NCBI RefSeq assembly: GCF_001295265.1
Contig: NZ_LJOD01000016.1
Location: 46,687 to 110,686 of the forward strand
Direction: 5' to 3'
Origin: Chryseobacterium indologenes
GTDB lineage: Bacteria > Bacteroidota > Bacteroidia > Flavobacteriales > Weeksellaceae
Length of the DNA stretch: 64,000 bases
In this document: one piece after another, positions 9,013 through 18,637 of the stretch
Numbering within the stretch: position 1 is the first letter of the stretch
How the letters are laid out: the number at the start of each line of letters is the position of its first letter
Notes under the pieces: model-generated
What the model saw: only the letters and a program-made list of their open reading frames with translations
Database searches by the model: none
What the model was told of the DNA's origin: nothing
Program-made: the position numbers and the translations under genes

Positions 9013-9666
9013 TTATTTTCCTCCTAAAATATTTCCAAGAATACTGCCTAAGCCTCCTCCTTGCTGTTGATTGCTTCCACCTCCAAGTACACTTCCTAAA
9101 ATGTCATTCAGCGGATTTCCTGAAGACTGAGACTGCCCTCCTCCTAAAACGCTTCCTAAAATATCATTCAAAGGATTAGACTGTTGAGCCTGAGCCTGGT
9201 TGGATGCATTTCCAAGGATTCCTCCTAAAAGATCTCCCAAACCGCCAGCACCTACGTTACCCTGTTGCTTTTCTTTACCGATATAGCCCATCACAACAGG
9301 AGCAAGCATCGCAAGGATAGGTCCTATTTTGTCGATGGAGATTCCTGTATTCTGAGAAAGCTGGTTCTCTACATTGTTTTTCTGTCCTCCAAAAATATGG
9401 TCAAGGATAGATCCGCCTTCAGCCTGTCTTGATTCAATTTGTGAAGCATCGTTAAGAATGCTTCCGTCGTGGTCTTTATCCAGTGCATTGTTCAGGGCTT
9501 CTGCTTCTTTGGCGTCCTGTGATTTGTTTCTAAGGTAAGAAATAATCAGAGGGGCAGCGACTGCCAGTAGAGCGATAATCTGGTTTCTGCTGATTCCAAA
9601 TTTGTTTTCAGCCTGCTCAGCAACCTGATTGCTGGTGTTCCCTGTAAGTAGGTCAATTAAACTCAT
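9013..9666 (-). CDS. DUF937 domain-containing protein
   Basis: 217 aa, no signal peptide. Residues 1-150 are the DUF937-type helical region (SLIDLLTGNTSNQVAEQAENK, ILAMLAPVVMGYIGKEKQQG). The C-terminal 70 residues are glycine/glutamine-rich with an imperfect tandem repeat NPLNDILGSVLGGG (twice) and related GGLGSILGNILGGK. DUF937 proteins are of unknown role; the Gly-rich tail looks disordered or aggregating. The duplicated tail unit is also visible at DNA level. Confidence 0.85.
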   Translation of the reverse strand: MSLIDLLTGNTSNQVAEQAENKFGISRNQIIALLAVAAPLIISYLRNKSQDAKEAEALNNALDKDHDGSILNDASQIESRQAEGGSILDHIFGGQKNNVENQLSQNTGISIDKIGPILAMLAPVVMGYIGKEKQQGNVGAGGLGDLLGGILGNASNQAQAQQSNPLNDILGSVLGGGQSQSSGNPLNDILGSVLGGGSNQQQGGGLGSILGNILGGK

Positions 9667-9695
9667 GTTTGTGTTTATTTAAAAATTAAGTGAAC

Positions 9696-9703
9696 CAAAG
9701 TTA
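9696..9703 (-). promoter_or_regulatory. -7 box TAACTTTG
   Basis: TAnnTTTG match on the minus strand about 30 bp before the DUF937 start. Confidence 0.45.
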
Positions 9704-9801
9704 TCAAAAAATATGCCTGATAAAATTTCTATGGTTCATAATTATTGTTAAAATTTAGAATCATTAGAACCAGGCAGCCATAGGTTCAGATTTTTGAAAA
9801 A

Positions 9802-10311
9802 CTAATTCTTTACAATGGGCACATTAGAACATGCCTCTCCAAACATTAAAGATTTTACAATAGGCTTTAGCTGCTCAACCAGTTCTATATAAGCATTTTC
9901 CGGAATTTCTTTATCTGAACACCCTTTTACCAGCACTCTTTTTCCTCTCATTTCATCAAAATCATACCGTTGGATAGCATTATGCATCAGGATAACTTCA
10001 AGATCTTCACGATTTCCGAAAACGATTTTTTTAGTAACATCTGTCAGTTTAGCCGTCAATAAAAAATAAGCCCAAAGAGGGACGATAGCCTCCGCGGAAT
10101 TATAAATATAAACATACGCGTCCCGATATTCTTCAACATCAATGGCCGCTACTTTTTCGCGGAAATCCTTTTCCTTGAGAATCATTTCCATGAACAGGAA
10201 ATCTTTAAGGTCAATGCCTTTTCTTACGCCTTTCGGAACAAGATCGGTAAGGTCAAAATTGATTAAACCGCTTTCCGCAACTTTATTTCGGATTTCAAAT
10301 TCTTCTGACAT
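9802..10311 (-). CDS. DUF2480 family protein
   Basis: 169 aa from MSEEFEIRNKVAESG; a start three codons earlier is possible. KVAESGLINFDLTDLVPKG, DLKDFLFMEMILKEKDFRE and AEAIVPLWAYFLLT are the conserved segments of DUF2480, a cytosolic Bacteroidetes family of unknown function. C-terminal GCSDKEIPENAYIELVEQLKP also fits. It is divergent from lpxB across a short shared upstream region. Confidence 0.85.
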   Translation of the reverse strand: MSEEFEIRNKVAESGLINFDLTDLVPKGVRKGIDLKDFLFMEMILKEKDFREKVAAIDVEEYRDAYVYIYNSAEAIVPLWAYFLLTAKLTDVTKKIVFGNREDLEVILMHNAIQRYDFDEMRGKRVLVKGCSDKEIPENAYIELVEQLKPIVKSLMFGEACSNVPIVKN

Positions 10312-10445
10312 TTTTATCATTATCTTTGAGCAAATTTACAAATTAGATCTATACCAGACTTAATTTGTTCTCTATCCTTATTATAGAAACCTCCCATGAT
10401 AAAAGTGAGGTGGAAATTATACAAATAAAACAGATTTCGAAAGAA

Positions 10446-11558
10446 ATGAAATATTACGTTATTGCCGGTGAAGCTTCCGGAGATCTGCATGGAAGCAATT
10501 TAATGAAAGCCCTCAAACAGAAGGATCCTGATGCAGAATTCAGATTCTGGGGGGGAGATCTTATGCAGAAGCAGGGCGGAACAATGGTAAAACATTACCG
10601 TGATCTTGCATTTATGGGATTTCTGGAAGTGGCCATGAATCTTAGAACTATCCTGAACAATATCAAATTCTGTAAAGAAGATATTAAGAGATATACACCT
10701 GATGTACTGATCCTGATTGATTATCCGGGGTTTAATTTAAGAATTGCAAAATTTGCGAAAAAACTCGGTATTGAAGTTGTGTATTATATTTCTCCTCAGC
10801 TATGGGCCTGGAAAGAAGGAAGGGTAAAAATCATTAAAAAATACGTGGATGAAATGATGGTGATTCTTCCATTTGAGAAAGACTTCTACAAAAAGCACGG
10901 AGTACATTCCCATTTTGTAGGACATCCGCTGCTTGATGCTATTTCCACGCTTCAGGATATTAATATTGAAGATTTTAAAAAAGAAAACGGGCTGAACGAA
11001 AAAGAAATTATTGCCCTGCTTCCCGGCTCCAGAAAGCAGGAAGTGGAAAAGATGCTGGAGATCATGCTTTCCGTAAGGCCGTATTTTAAAAATTATCAGT
11101 TCGTGATTGCCGGTGCTCCAAGTCTTCCGAAGGAATTCTATCAGAAATATGTAGATGGCAATGTGCATTTTGTTTCCAACAGGACGTATGACCTGCTGAG
11201 GTGCTCCAAAGCAGCGCTTGTTACTTCCGGAACAGCCACCTTGGAAACTGCACTCTTGAATATTCCGGAAGTAGTATGCTACCGGGGAAGCCGTATTTCT
11301 TATGCAATTGCCAAAAGGCTTGTGAAAAATATCAATTACATTTCCCTGGTCAACCTCATTATGGACCGGGAGGTGGTAAAAGAGCTGATTCAGAATGATC
11401 TTACAACCCAAAACCTGGTGGATGAACTGAATAAAATGTTAGGGGGAGAAACAAGAGAAAAAGTACTGAAAGATTATAGCCTTCTAAGGGAAAAGCTGGG
11501 TGGAAAAGGAGCCAGCGATCATGCTGCTGAAGTCATTCTGAAAGGACAAAGATCATAA
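10446..11558 (+). CDS. lpxB: Lipid-A-disaccharide synthase
   Basis: 370 aa from the ATG at 10446 (MKYYVIAGEASGDLHGS); the frame is open 27 codons further upstream but every LpxB starts at this motif. LpxB (GT19) joins UDP-2,3-diacylglucosamine and lipid X to form lipid A disaccharide at the cytosolic face of the inner membrane. Signatures: AGEASGDLHG (7-16), FWGGDLMQKQGG, LIDYPGFNLR, SPQLWAWKEGR, VGHPLLDA, LLPGSRKQEV and TSGTATLETAL. Full length. A TATCTTTG box at 10321-10328 could drive it. Confidence 0.97.
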   Translation: MKYYVIAGEASGDLHGSNLMKALKQKDPDAEFRFWGGDLMQKQGGTMVKHYRDLAFMGFLEVAMNLRTILNNIKFCKEDIKRYTPDVLILIDYPGFNLRIAKFAKKLGIEVVYYISPQLWAWKEGRVKIIKKYVDEMMVILPFEKDFYKKHGVHSHFVGHPLLDAISTLQDINIEDFKKENGLNEKEIIALLPGSRKQEVEKMLEIMLSVRPYFKNYQFVIAGAPSLPKEFYQKYVDGNVHFVSNRTYDLLRCSKAALVTSGTATLETALLNIPEVVCYRGSRISYAIAKRLVKNINYISLVNLIMDREVVKELIQNDLTTQNLVDELNKMLGGETREKVLKDYSLLREKLGGKGASDHAAEVILKGQRS

Positions 11559-11610
11559 TGGAACAGGTATTTCAGAAGTTGTTAATAACTGTGAATTTAG
11601 ACTGGTTAAG

Positions 11611-12693
11611 ATGAATTATTTAAAAAATGTACTGACGTTTTTCATAGTTTTGTTTTCAGTATCAGAGCTTTCTGCACAAAGTGCCCGGGAAAAAATACAG
11701 ATCTTCTATTACGGCTGGTACGGAAATCCTGCTGCTGATGGACAGTATCATCACTGGAATCATGATATTCTCCCGCATTGGAAGGATCCTCAGTGGAACA
11801 ACCTGGGAAACTATAAAGGGGGTGATGATATCGGGGCAAACTTCTATCCGGCTTTAGGAAATTACAGCTCCAATGACCCTGAAATTATCGGCAGACATAT
11901 GAAGATGATCAGAGAATCCGGAGTTGGAGTATTGGTCATAAGCTGGCTGGGCAAAGATTCATTTACCGATAAAAGTGTTAGCAGATATCTGGATGCCGCA
12001 GATCAGCAGGGACTTAAAATTGCATTTCATATAGAGCCATTTTATAAAAATATTTCTGAATTTAAAGAACAGATTTCCTATCTGATTCATACCTATTCCC
12101 GCCATCATGCTTTTTACAGAAAAGATGGGAAACCTTTATTTTATGTGTACGACAGCTATAAAATTTCACCGGAAGAATGGTCAAAATTACTTTCTGAAAA
12201 CGGAGAAGAAACATTAAGAAAAACAGAACTGGATGCCCTTTATATAGGTTTGTGGGTTGAGAAAAATGATGCGGATTTCTTTGGAAAATCAGGTTTTGAT
12301 GGTTTTTATACTTACTTTGCCAGTGAAGGTTTTGTTTTCGGGAGTACGGTTTCTAACTGGGATTATCTGTCTCAGTATGCAAAAGAGCATCATCTTATGT
12401 TTATTCCCTGTGTTGGTCCCGGATATTCTGATACAAGAATTAGACCCTGGAACAGCGCCAATTTTAAAAGCAGGGAGAGCGGAAAGTATTATGAAAGAAT
12501 GTTTGATGCAGCCATAAAAGTTAAACCGGAGCTGATAGGTATAACATCCTTTAATGAATGGCATGAGGGAACACAGATAGAGCCTGCAGTTTCTAAAAAT
12601 TCAGGAACCTTTACTTACGAAGATTATGGAAAAGATTCATGGTTTTACATTAATGAAACCAAAAGGCTGACAGACCGGTTCCTGAAAAGATAA
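11611..12693 (+). CDS. GH99-like glycoside hydrolase (endo-alpha-mannosidase family)
   Basis: 360 aa with signal peptide MNYLKNVLTFFIVLFSVSELSAQ. The mature part starts with YYGWYGNP and holds GANFYPALGNYSS, GVLVISWLG and, near the C-terminus, SFNEWHEGTQIEP. In GH99 endo-alpha-1,2-mannosidases/mannanases the two carboxylates of the E-W-x-E motif are catalytic; here they would be E316 and E319. The enzyme would cut internal alpha-mannosidic bonds in glycans outside the cytoplasm. No SusC/SusD or other glycan genes surround it; it follows lpxB by 52 bp, possibly on one transcript. A broader GH71/99-like assignment remains possible. Confidence 0.88.
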   Translation: MNYLKNVLTFFIVLFSVSELSAQSAREKIQIFYYGWYGNPAADGQYHHWNHDILPHWKDPQWNNLGNYKGGDDIGANFYPALGNYSSNDPEIIGRHMKMIRESGVGVLVISWLGKDSFTDKSVSRYLDAADQQGLKIAFHIEPFYKNISEFKEQISYLIHTYSRHHAFYRKDGKPLFYVYDSYKISPEEWSKLLSENGEETLRKTELDALYIGLWVEKNDADFFGKSGFDGFYTYFASEGFVFGSTVSNWDYLSQYAKEHHLMFIPCVGPGYSDTRIRPWNSANFKSRESGKYYERMFDAAIKVKPELIGITSFNEWHEGTQIEPAVSKNSGTFTYEDYGKDSWFYINETKRLTDRFLKR

Positions 12694-12897
12694 TGATTGT
12701 TTAAGATTTAAACCTGAATTTCAATACAAACCAAATTTATAAACGATAGTTTTTGTTTTTCTGTAAACTCTTGATTTTATAGTAAATATTCAGGCTTTCT
12801 GTTGTTTATTCATCATTATTAAAATGTTGCAACCCTGCAAAGCCAGTGTTAACAGCTGGATATAGAAATCAATACTTTTTATGACAAAATATTGATT

Positions 12898-14667
12898 GTG
12901 AATAAACAGCCTCTTCTTATTCTTACTATATGCTTTATTCTGGGAATTTTTTTTCAGGATTACTTTTTGCTGGGTAGAAAATCTGTTTATTTTGTCATTT
13001 CAGCTTGTGTTCTTATTCTGATTCTGACTTTTTTTCATTCTTATTTCCTGCATAAATCCAAAACGGTTCTGTTGGGACTGATGTTTTTCGGAGCCGCTGT
13101 GGTTATCCACTTTTTCAATACGTTTCAGTCCCGGAAATACTCATTTTCTTCCAGGGAAACCATTATTTTTAAGATTTCAAAAAAATTAAATTCTACGGAG
13201 AAAAATAAAAAATATGAAGCTGAAATTCAGGTGGGAAAACGGAAACTGAATGCAGTAATTTATATTCCTAAAAAGAATAAGGAACTGGATTTTAAACATT
13301 ATTACAAGGCACAGGCTTATATTTCAAAACCGGAGTCGCCACCTTATGATTTTCAATTTAATTATGCCGCGTATTTAAACCGGAAAGGTATTGAATATCA
13401 ATGCTATGTTTTGGACGGGATATCATCGTCTGTAAGGAGTGACATGACCCCTTTCGAAAAAATTAAGCAGCGGCGGCTTGATGTACTTCTGATGATTGAT
13501 CATTCAGCAATGTCCGGTAAAACCCGGGAATTTTTAAAAGGCATGATCCTGGCAGACAGAACAGAGACTGATTCTGATACTGTACAGGATTTCAGCAGGT
13601 CAGGGTTGGTCCATTTTCTGGCGATATCCGGAACACATATTATTGTGATTTTCGGTATCTTTTATTTTCTGTTTACGCGTTTCAGCCCCCTTCAGTTCAG
13701 GAAATATGCCGTAGTGTTGAGCTTGTTTTTCATCTGGTTATTTGCCGGGTTTATAGGATTCGGGAATTCTGTGGTCCGCTCCTGTATTATGCTGAGTGTT
13801 TATTTTGTCTATGTGCTGCTTCAGAGAAAACCGGATCTGCTTCACTCACTTTCCCTTTCGGCATTGATTATCCTGTGTCTGGATACACAGCAGATTTTTG
13901 ATGTTGGATTCCAGCTTAGTTTTCTGGCTGTTTTGGGCATTTTTTGGCTGAATCAGCCTTTACTGCGGTATTTTCCTGAACAGGACCATTATTTGAAAAA
14001 GCTGCTGTTCAGTACCATAACCATATCACTGTCTGCACAGCTGGCAACACTGCCGTTAATACTGTATTATTTTCACCAGTTTTCGCTGATTTCTTTTCCT
14101 GCAAATATCCTGATCATCCCCTTTTCGGAATCAGTTATTGTATTTTCTTTTCTGATGACAGTTCTTATCGCTCTGCAACTTGATTTCACCCTGTTCAATG
14201 TGATCTATGATTCCTCTATCAATATTCTTTTGAAGGTGATTCATGGGCTGGCAGAATCCAAATCCCTGTTTTACACGGATATTCCGATGAATCCGGCTGA
14301 AGTGTTTCTACTCTTCATAATGGTGTATATGACAGGAGTTGTGCTCAGGAAATATAGTCTTAGAAACAAAGTTAGAATGACGGCAGCAGTGGTTGTATTT
14401 TTTATTTTTCGTACAGGATGTAATGTATATGAGAACCAAAGGAATGAAATTCTTTTTTATGAGATGGATAAAAGCCGGATTTTTTCAATAAAAAAAGGAA
14501 ATATAGCTGAATTCTGGGTTTCTGAAAAGTCGGACGAAGAGAAGATCCGGAAGTTTATTATAAGCCCTTACTGCTCTTCCAGACGGGTTCGCAGCTTTGA
14601 TGTAAAAACCTTTCCCCTTACCGCACAACACATGGAATACGAAGGGCAAATTTATCCCTTAAAATAA
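12898..14667 (+). CDS. comEC: ComEC/Rec2 family DNA-uptake channel protein
   Basis: About 589 aa, using GTG at 12898 (MNKQPLLILTICFILG); TTG at 12892 is the alternative and there is no in-frame ATG before it. N-terminal membrane segments, then a DUF4131-like soluble region (about 90-180), then the Competence domain with the signature FLAISGTHIIVIFGIF and DVGFQLSFLAVLGI. ComEC is the inner-membrane channel for single-stranded DNA in natural transformation. The C-terminus ends soon after the last helices, and the metallo-beta-lactamase-like domain of longer ComEC proteins is absent, as in many Bacteroidetes homologues. Confidence 0.9.
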   Translation: MNKQPLLILTICFILGIFFQDYFLLGRKSVYFVISACVLILILTFFHSYFLHKSKTVLLGLMFFGAAVVIHFFNTFQSRKYSFSSRETIIFKISKKLNSTEKNKKYEAEIQVGKRKLNAVIYIPKKNKELDFKHYYKAQAYISKPESPPYDFQFNYAAYLNRKGIEYQCYVLDGISSSVRSDMTPFEKIKQRRLDVLLMIDHSAMSGKTREFLKGMILADRTETDSDTVQDFSRSGLVHFLAISGTHIIVIFGIFYFLFTRFSPLQFRKYAVVLSLFFIWLFAGFIGFGNSVVRSCIMLSVYFVYVLLQRKPDLLHSLSLSALIILCLDTQQIFDVGFQLSFLAVLGIFWLNQPLLRYFPEQDHYLKKLLFSTITISLSAQLATLPLILYYFHQFSLISFPANILIIPFSESVIVFSFLMTVLIALQLDFTLFNVIYDSSINILLKVIHGLAESKSLFYTDIPMNPAEVFLLFIMVYMTGVVLRKYSLRNKVRMTAAVVVFFIFRTGCNVYENQRNEILFYEMDKSRIFSIKKGNIAEFWVSEKSDEEKIRKFIISPYCSSRRVRSFDVKTFPLTAQHMEYEGQIYPLK

Positions 14668-14780
14668 CCTTGTTTGAAATTCATTTTTCCCGTATTTACA
14701 ACGTATAAAGCTCTTATTTAGAAAGATTACAAACTGGCTAATTGTGAGATTTCTCACTTTTCGATATTGTTAACATTTCT

Positions 14781-14788
14781 TAATTTTG
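14781..14788 (+). promoter_or_regulatory. -7 box TAATTTTG before sdhC
   Basis: TAnnTTTG match 24 bp before the sdhC ATG. Confidence 0.5.
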
Positions 14789-14811
14789 TGGAAATTCAAA
14801 TTTAAACTTAT

Positions 14812-15474
14812 ATGGCAGGTTTAACGAGTTCTACGATAGGTAGAAAATATGCTATGGCATTATCAGCTATGTTTTTGCTGATTTTTCTTATACTGCATTT
14901 GACAACCAACTTATTATCAGTTCTTAACCGTGATGCTTTCAATACCGCATCAGACTTTATGGGCTATAATCCGTTTGTGCAGTTCTTAATGCAGCCTATT
15001 CTTGGCTTTGCAGTAATTTTCCATTTTGTAATGGGATTTGTATTGGAAATCAAGAATAATAAAGCACGTCCGGTAAAGTACGAATCAAACAATCCTTCTG
15101 TGAACTCTTCATGGATGTCCAGAAATATGATTATTTCCGGTGCCGTTGTTCTGGCTTTCCTTGCGCTTCACTTATATGATTTCTGGTTGCATGAAATTAC
15201 GTATAAGTACGTTGATGGAACAGCTCCTGATGCTGAACGTTTCTGGCCGGAACTGCACGAGAAGTTTGGAGACCTTTGGAGAGTGGCTTTATATGTAATC
15301 TCTTTTGTTCTGTTAGGACTACACTTAGCTCACGGATTCCAGTCTTCGTTCCAGTCAATCGGGGCAAGACATCCAAAATATACTCCGGTAATTAAAGCTT
15401 TCGGAAAATGGTATTCAATCCTTATCCCGGCAGGTTTTATTTTTATCGCAATTTATCACTTTGTAACTCAATAA
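14812..15474 (+). CDS. sdhC: Succinate dehydrogenase cytochrome b subunit
   Basis: 220 aa with five hydrophobic helices, the single-subunit di-haem b558 type (type B) found in Bacteroidetes and Firmicutes; no separate sdhD follows. Histidines suited as haem ligands lie in the helices (LILHLTTNLL, VIFHFVMGF, ALHLYDFWLHE, GLHLAHGFQ, IAIYHFV). It anchors the SdhA/SdhB dimer and passes electrons to menaquinone. The gene starts the sdhCAB operon, with sdhA 15 bp downstream. Confidence 0.96.
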   Translation: MAGLTSSTIGRKYAMALSAMFLLIFLILHLTTNLLSVLNRDAFNTASDFMGYNPFVQFLMQPILGFAVIFHFVMGFVLEIKNNKARPVKYESNNPSVNSSWMSRNMIISGAVVLAFLALHLYDFWLHEITYKYVDGTAPDAERFWPELHEKFGDLWRVALYVISFVLLGLHLAHGFQSSFQSIGARHPKYTPVIKAFGKWYSILIPAGFIFIAIYHFVTQ

Positions 15475-15489
15475 TATCAATATACTAAT

Positions 15490-17502
15490 ATGAGTAAATT
15501 AGATTCAAAAATTCCGGCAGGTCCTTTAAAGGATAAGTGGAAAAATCATAAAGACCATATGAACCTTGTTGCCCCAAACAACAGAGATAAGATTGATATT
15601 ATTGTTGTAGGAACAGGTTTGGCAGGAGGTTCTGCTGCTGCTACTCTGGCAGAGCAGGGATATAATGTAAAAGCATTCTGTTATCAGGATTCCCCAAGAA
15701 GAGCACACTCAATTGCTGCCCAGGGGGGGATCAATGCTGCTAAGAACTATCAGGGTGACGGGGATTCAACATACAGGTTATTCTACGATACCATCAAAGG
15801 TGGTGATTATAGAGCAAGAGAAGCCAACGTTTACAGATTGGCCGAAGTATCTGCTAATATCATTGACCAGTGTGTTTCCCAGGGGGTTCCTTTCGGTAGA
15901 GATTACGGCGGCCAGTTAGACAACCGTTCATTTGGTGGAGTTCAGGTAAAAAGAACGTTCTACGCAAAAGGGCAGACAGGTCAGCAGTTATTATTAGGTG
16001 CCTATTCAGCAATGAGCCGTCAGATCGGTAAAGGAAGAATCAAAATGTACAACCGTCACGAAATGTTAGATCTTGTTATTGTTGACGGAAAGGCAAGAGG
16101 AATCATCGCAAGAAACCTGGTGACAGGTGAAATCGAAAGACATTCTGCGCACGCAGTAGTAATTGCTTCCGGAGGATACGGAAACGTATATTTCCTTTCT
16201 ACCAATGCAATGGGATCAAACGTTTCCGCGGCTTGGAAAATCCACAAAAAAGGAGCTTATTTCGCCAACCCTTGCTACGTGCAGATTCACCCGACATGTA
16301 TTCCGGTTCACGGAACACAACAGTCCAAACTGACTTTGATGTCCGAATCATTAAGAAACTCAGGAAGAATCTGGGTTCCTAAAAAAATTGAAGATTCAGT
16401 AGCGATCAGAGAAGGTAAACTGAGACCTGAAAATATTAAAGAAGAAGATAGAGATTACTATCTGGAAAGAAGATATCCTGCATTCGGTAACCTTGTACCT
16501 AGAGACGTTGCTTCAAGAGCTGCTAAGGAAAGATGTGATGCCGGATTCGGAATCGAAAATAATGATACTAAAGAAGGAGTTTACCTGGATTTCTCTACAG
16601 AGATCATGAAAAAAGGTAAAGAAGCTGCTATCGAAAAACATCTTCATAATCCTACAGATCAGCAGATCTATGATCTTGGTAAAAAGTGGGTAGAGGAGAA
16701 ATATGGTAACCTTTTCGTTATGTACGAAAAAATTACAGCCGATGATCCTTACAAAACGCCAATGAAGATTTATCCTGCGGTACACTACACCATGGGAGGA
16801 GTATGGGTGGATTATAACCTTCAGTCTACCATTCCGGGATGTTTCGTAATTGGTGAAGCCAACTTCTCAGACCACGGAGCGAACAGACTTGGGGCTTCTG
16901 CATTGATGCAGGGGCTTGCAGACGGATATTTCGTGCTTCCTTACACCATTGCAGATTACCTTTCAGCGGATATCAGAACGGGAGCTATTCCTACCGATTC
17001 AGGTGAATTTATTGAAGCTGAAAAAGGAATTAAAGATAAAATTGATTTCTTCCTGAACAACAAAGGAACTCATTCAGTAGACTATTTCCACAAAAAGCTT
17101 GGGCACATTATGTGGAATAAAGTTGGAATGGGAAGAACTCCTGAAGGATTAAAAGAAGCGATCAAAGAAATTGAAGAAGTAAGAAACGATTTCTGGAAGA
17201 ATGTAAAAGTACCTGGTGAAAGCGATGGAATGAACACTGAACTTGAAAAAGCATTCAGAGTAGCGGACTTCCTTGAATTAGGTCAATTAATGGCTATCGA
17301 TGCGCTGAACAGAGAAGAATCCTGTGGTGGACATTTCCGTTGGGATCATGCCACTCCGGATGGAGAAGCGGAAAGAGACGACGTAAACTTCAAATACGTT
17401 GGAGCTTGGGAATATCAGGGTAGCGACATCAATAAAGAGGTGTTGCACAAGGAAGAACTGATATACGAAAACATCGAGGTTAAAACTAGAAGTTACAAAT
17501 AA
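15490..17502 (+). CDS. sdhA: Succinate dehydrogenase/fumarate reductase flavoprotein subunit
   Basis: 670 aa. FAD-binding Rossmann motif VVGTGLAGGSAAATLAEQGY (about 36-55), covalent-FAD histidine region SPRRAHSIAAQGGINAA, active-site region HPTCIPVHG, and ANRLGASALMQGLADG. It oxidises succinate to fumarate in the TCA cycle and feeds SdhB. The length is usual for the B-type enzyme. It sits between sdhC and sdhB with short spacers (15 and 28 bp). Confidence 0.97.
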   Translation: MSKLDSKIPAGPLKDKWKNHKDHMNLVAPNNRDKIDIIVVGTGLAGGSAAATLAEQGYNVKAFCYQDSPRRAHSIAAQGGINAAKNYQGDGDSTYRLFYDTIKGGDYRAREANVYRLAEVSANIIDQCVSQGVPFGRDYGGQLDNRSFGGVQVKRTFYAKGQTGQQLLLGAYSAMSRQIGKGRIKMYNRHEMLDLVIVDGKARGIIARNLVTGEIERHSAHAVVIASGGYGNVYFLSTNAMGSNVSAAWKIHKKGAYFANPCYVQIHPTCIPVHGTQQSKLTLMSESLRNSGRIWVPKKIEDSVAIREGKLRPENIKEEDRDYYLERRYPAFGNLVPRDVASRAAKERCDAGFGIENNDTKEGVYLDFSTEIMKKGKEAAIEKHLHNPTDQQIYDLGKKWVEEKYGNLFVMYEKITADDPYKTPMKIYPAVHYTMGGVWVDYNLQSTIPGCFVIGEANFSDHGANRLGASALMQGLADGYFVLPYTIADYLSADIRTGAIPTDSGEFIEAEKGIKDKIDFFLNNKGTHSVDYFHKKLGHIMWNKVGMGRTPEGLKEAIKEIEEVRNDFWKNVKVPGESDGMNTELEKAFRVADFLELGQLMAIDALNREESCGGHFRWDHATPDGEAERDDVNFKYVGAWEYQGSDINKEVLHKEELIYENIEVKTRSYK

Positions 17503-17530
17503 ATAATCTCCAACCTATAAATATAACATT

Positions 17531-18298
17531 ATGAGTGCAAAAAAAGGCTTACATCTTACGCTGAAAATTTGGAGACAAAAAAATAATAAATCTAAAGGTC
17601 AGTTTGAGACCTATAAAATATCAGATGTTTCTACAGATTCTTCTTTTCTGGAAATGTTAGACATTCTGAATGAAAATCTAATTAACGAAGGTAAAGAACC
17701 TGTTGCTTTCGATCACGACTGCCGTGAAGGGATCTGCGGGATGTGTTCTCTTTACATCAATGGTAGAGCTCATGGGCCGGATACGGGTATTACAACCTGC
17801 CAGCTTCACATGAGAATGTTCAAAGACGGAGAAACCATCGTTATTGAACCTTGGAGAAGTGCTGCTTTTCCAGTGATCAAAGACTTAATGGTAGACAGAA
17901 GCGCATTCGACAGGGTAATGGCTGCCGGTGGCTTCATTTCTGTGAATACTTCCGGGAATACACTGGATGCCAATGCAATTCCTGTTCCTAAAGAAGATGC
18001 AGACAAAGCAATGGATGCTGCAGCTTGTATCGGATGCGGAGCTTGTGTAGCTACCTGTAAAAACGGATCAGCAATGCTATTCGTGGGAGCTAAAGTTTCT
18101 CAGTATGCTTTACTTCCTCAGGGTAGAGTAGAAGCGAAGAGAAGAGTTCTTAATATGGTGAAAGCCATGGACGAAGAAGGATTCGGAAACTGTTCAAATA
18201 CAGGAGCATGTGAAATAGAATGCCCTAAAGGTATTTCTCTTGAGAATATTGCAAGAATGAACAGAGAGTACATGGCTGCACTTGTAGACCAGGGATAG
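17531..18298 (+). CDS. sdhB: Succinate dehydrogenase iron-sulfur subunit
   Basis: 255 aa. The [2Fe-2S] cluster ligands lie in CREGICGMCSLYINGRAHG and the following TTC; the C-terminal ferredoxin domain has CIGCGACVATCKNG and NTGACEIECPKGI for the [4Fe-4S] and [3Fe-4S] clusters. It carries electrons from SdhA to the membrane subunit. It is the last gene of the operon, with a terminator 20 bp downstream. Confidence 0.97.
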   Translation: MSAKKGLHLTLKIWRQKNNKSKGQFETYKISDVSTDSSFLEMLDILNENLINEGKEPVAFDHDCREGICGMCSLYINGRAHGPDTGITTCQLHMRMFKDGETIVIEPWRSAAFPVIKDLMVDRSAFDRVMAAGGFISVNTSGNTLDANAIPVPKEDADKAMDAAACIGCGACVATCKNGSAMLFVGAKVSQYALLPQGRVEAKRRVLNMVKAMDEEGFGNCSNTGACEIECPKGISLENIARMNREYMAALVDQG

Positions 18299-18317
18299 AA
18301 TTCATTCAAATACAATA

Positions 18318-18350
18318 AAAAATCGCCTTCATTTCTGGAGGCGATTTTTT
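18318..18350 (+). terminator. sdhCAB terminator
   Basis: AAAAATCGCCTTC pairs with GGAGGCGATTTTT around a short loop, followed by T residues. A diverged copy lies at 18911-18962. Confidence 0.85.
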
Positions 18351-18637
18351 CATGTGAATATATAAAATTAGAATTTTCCATGTTTCACTAACCTTTATGG
18401 GGAACCAGAAAGCTCGTGAAGCAGAAAAAGCTGGCCATATTTCAGTTAAATTCAGGAGGTTGAAGCTTTAAAAATTTCTTACAATATCAGCTTTCAATTG
18501 ATGGTGTTATCTACTATTGAATCATTTTATACTGTTTTCAATTGAATGTGTTAAATTTTTGTTAAACGTTTGATTTTCAGTTTGTTTTGTTTGTTGTGTC
18601 CAGTATTTTTAAAAAACCAACATTAAAAATTTTGAAA

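Noticed and set aside
10800..11411. 203-codon minus-strand frame
   Set aside because: It is antisense to lpxB and has no plausible protein features.
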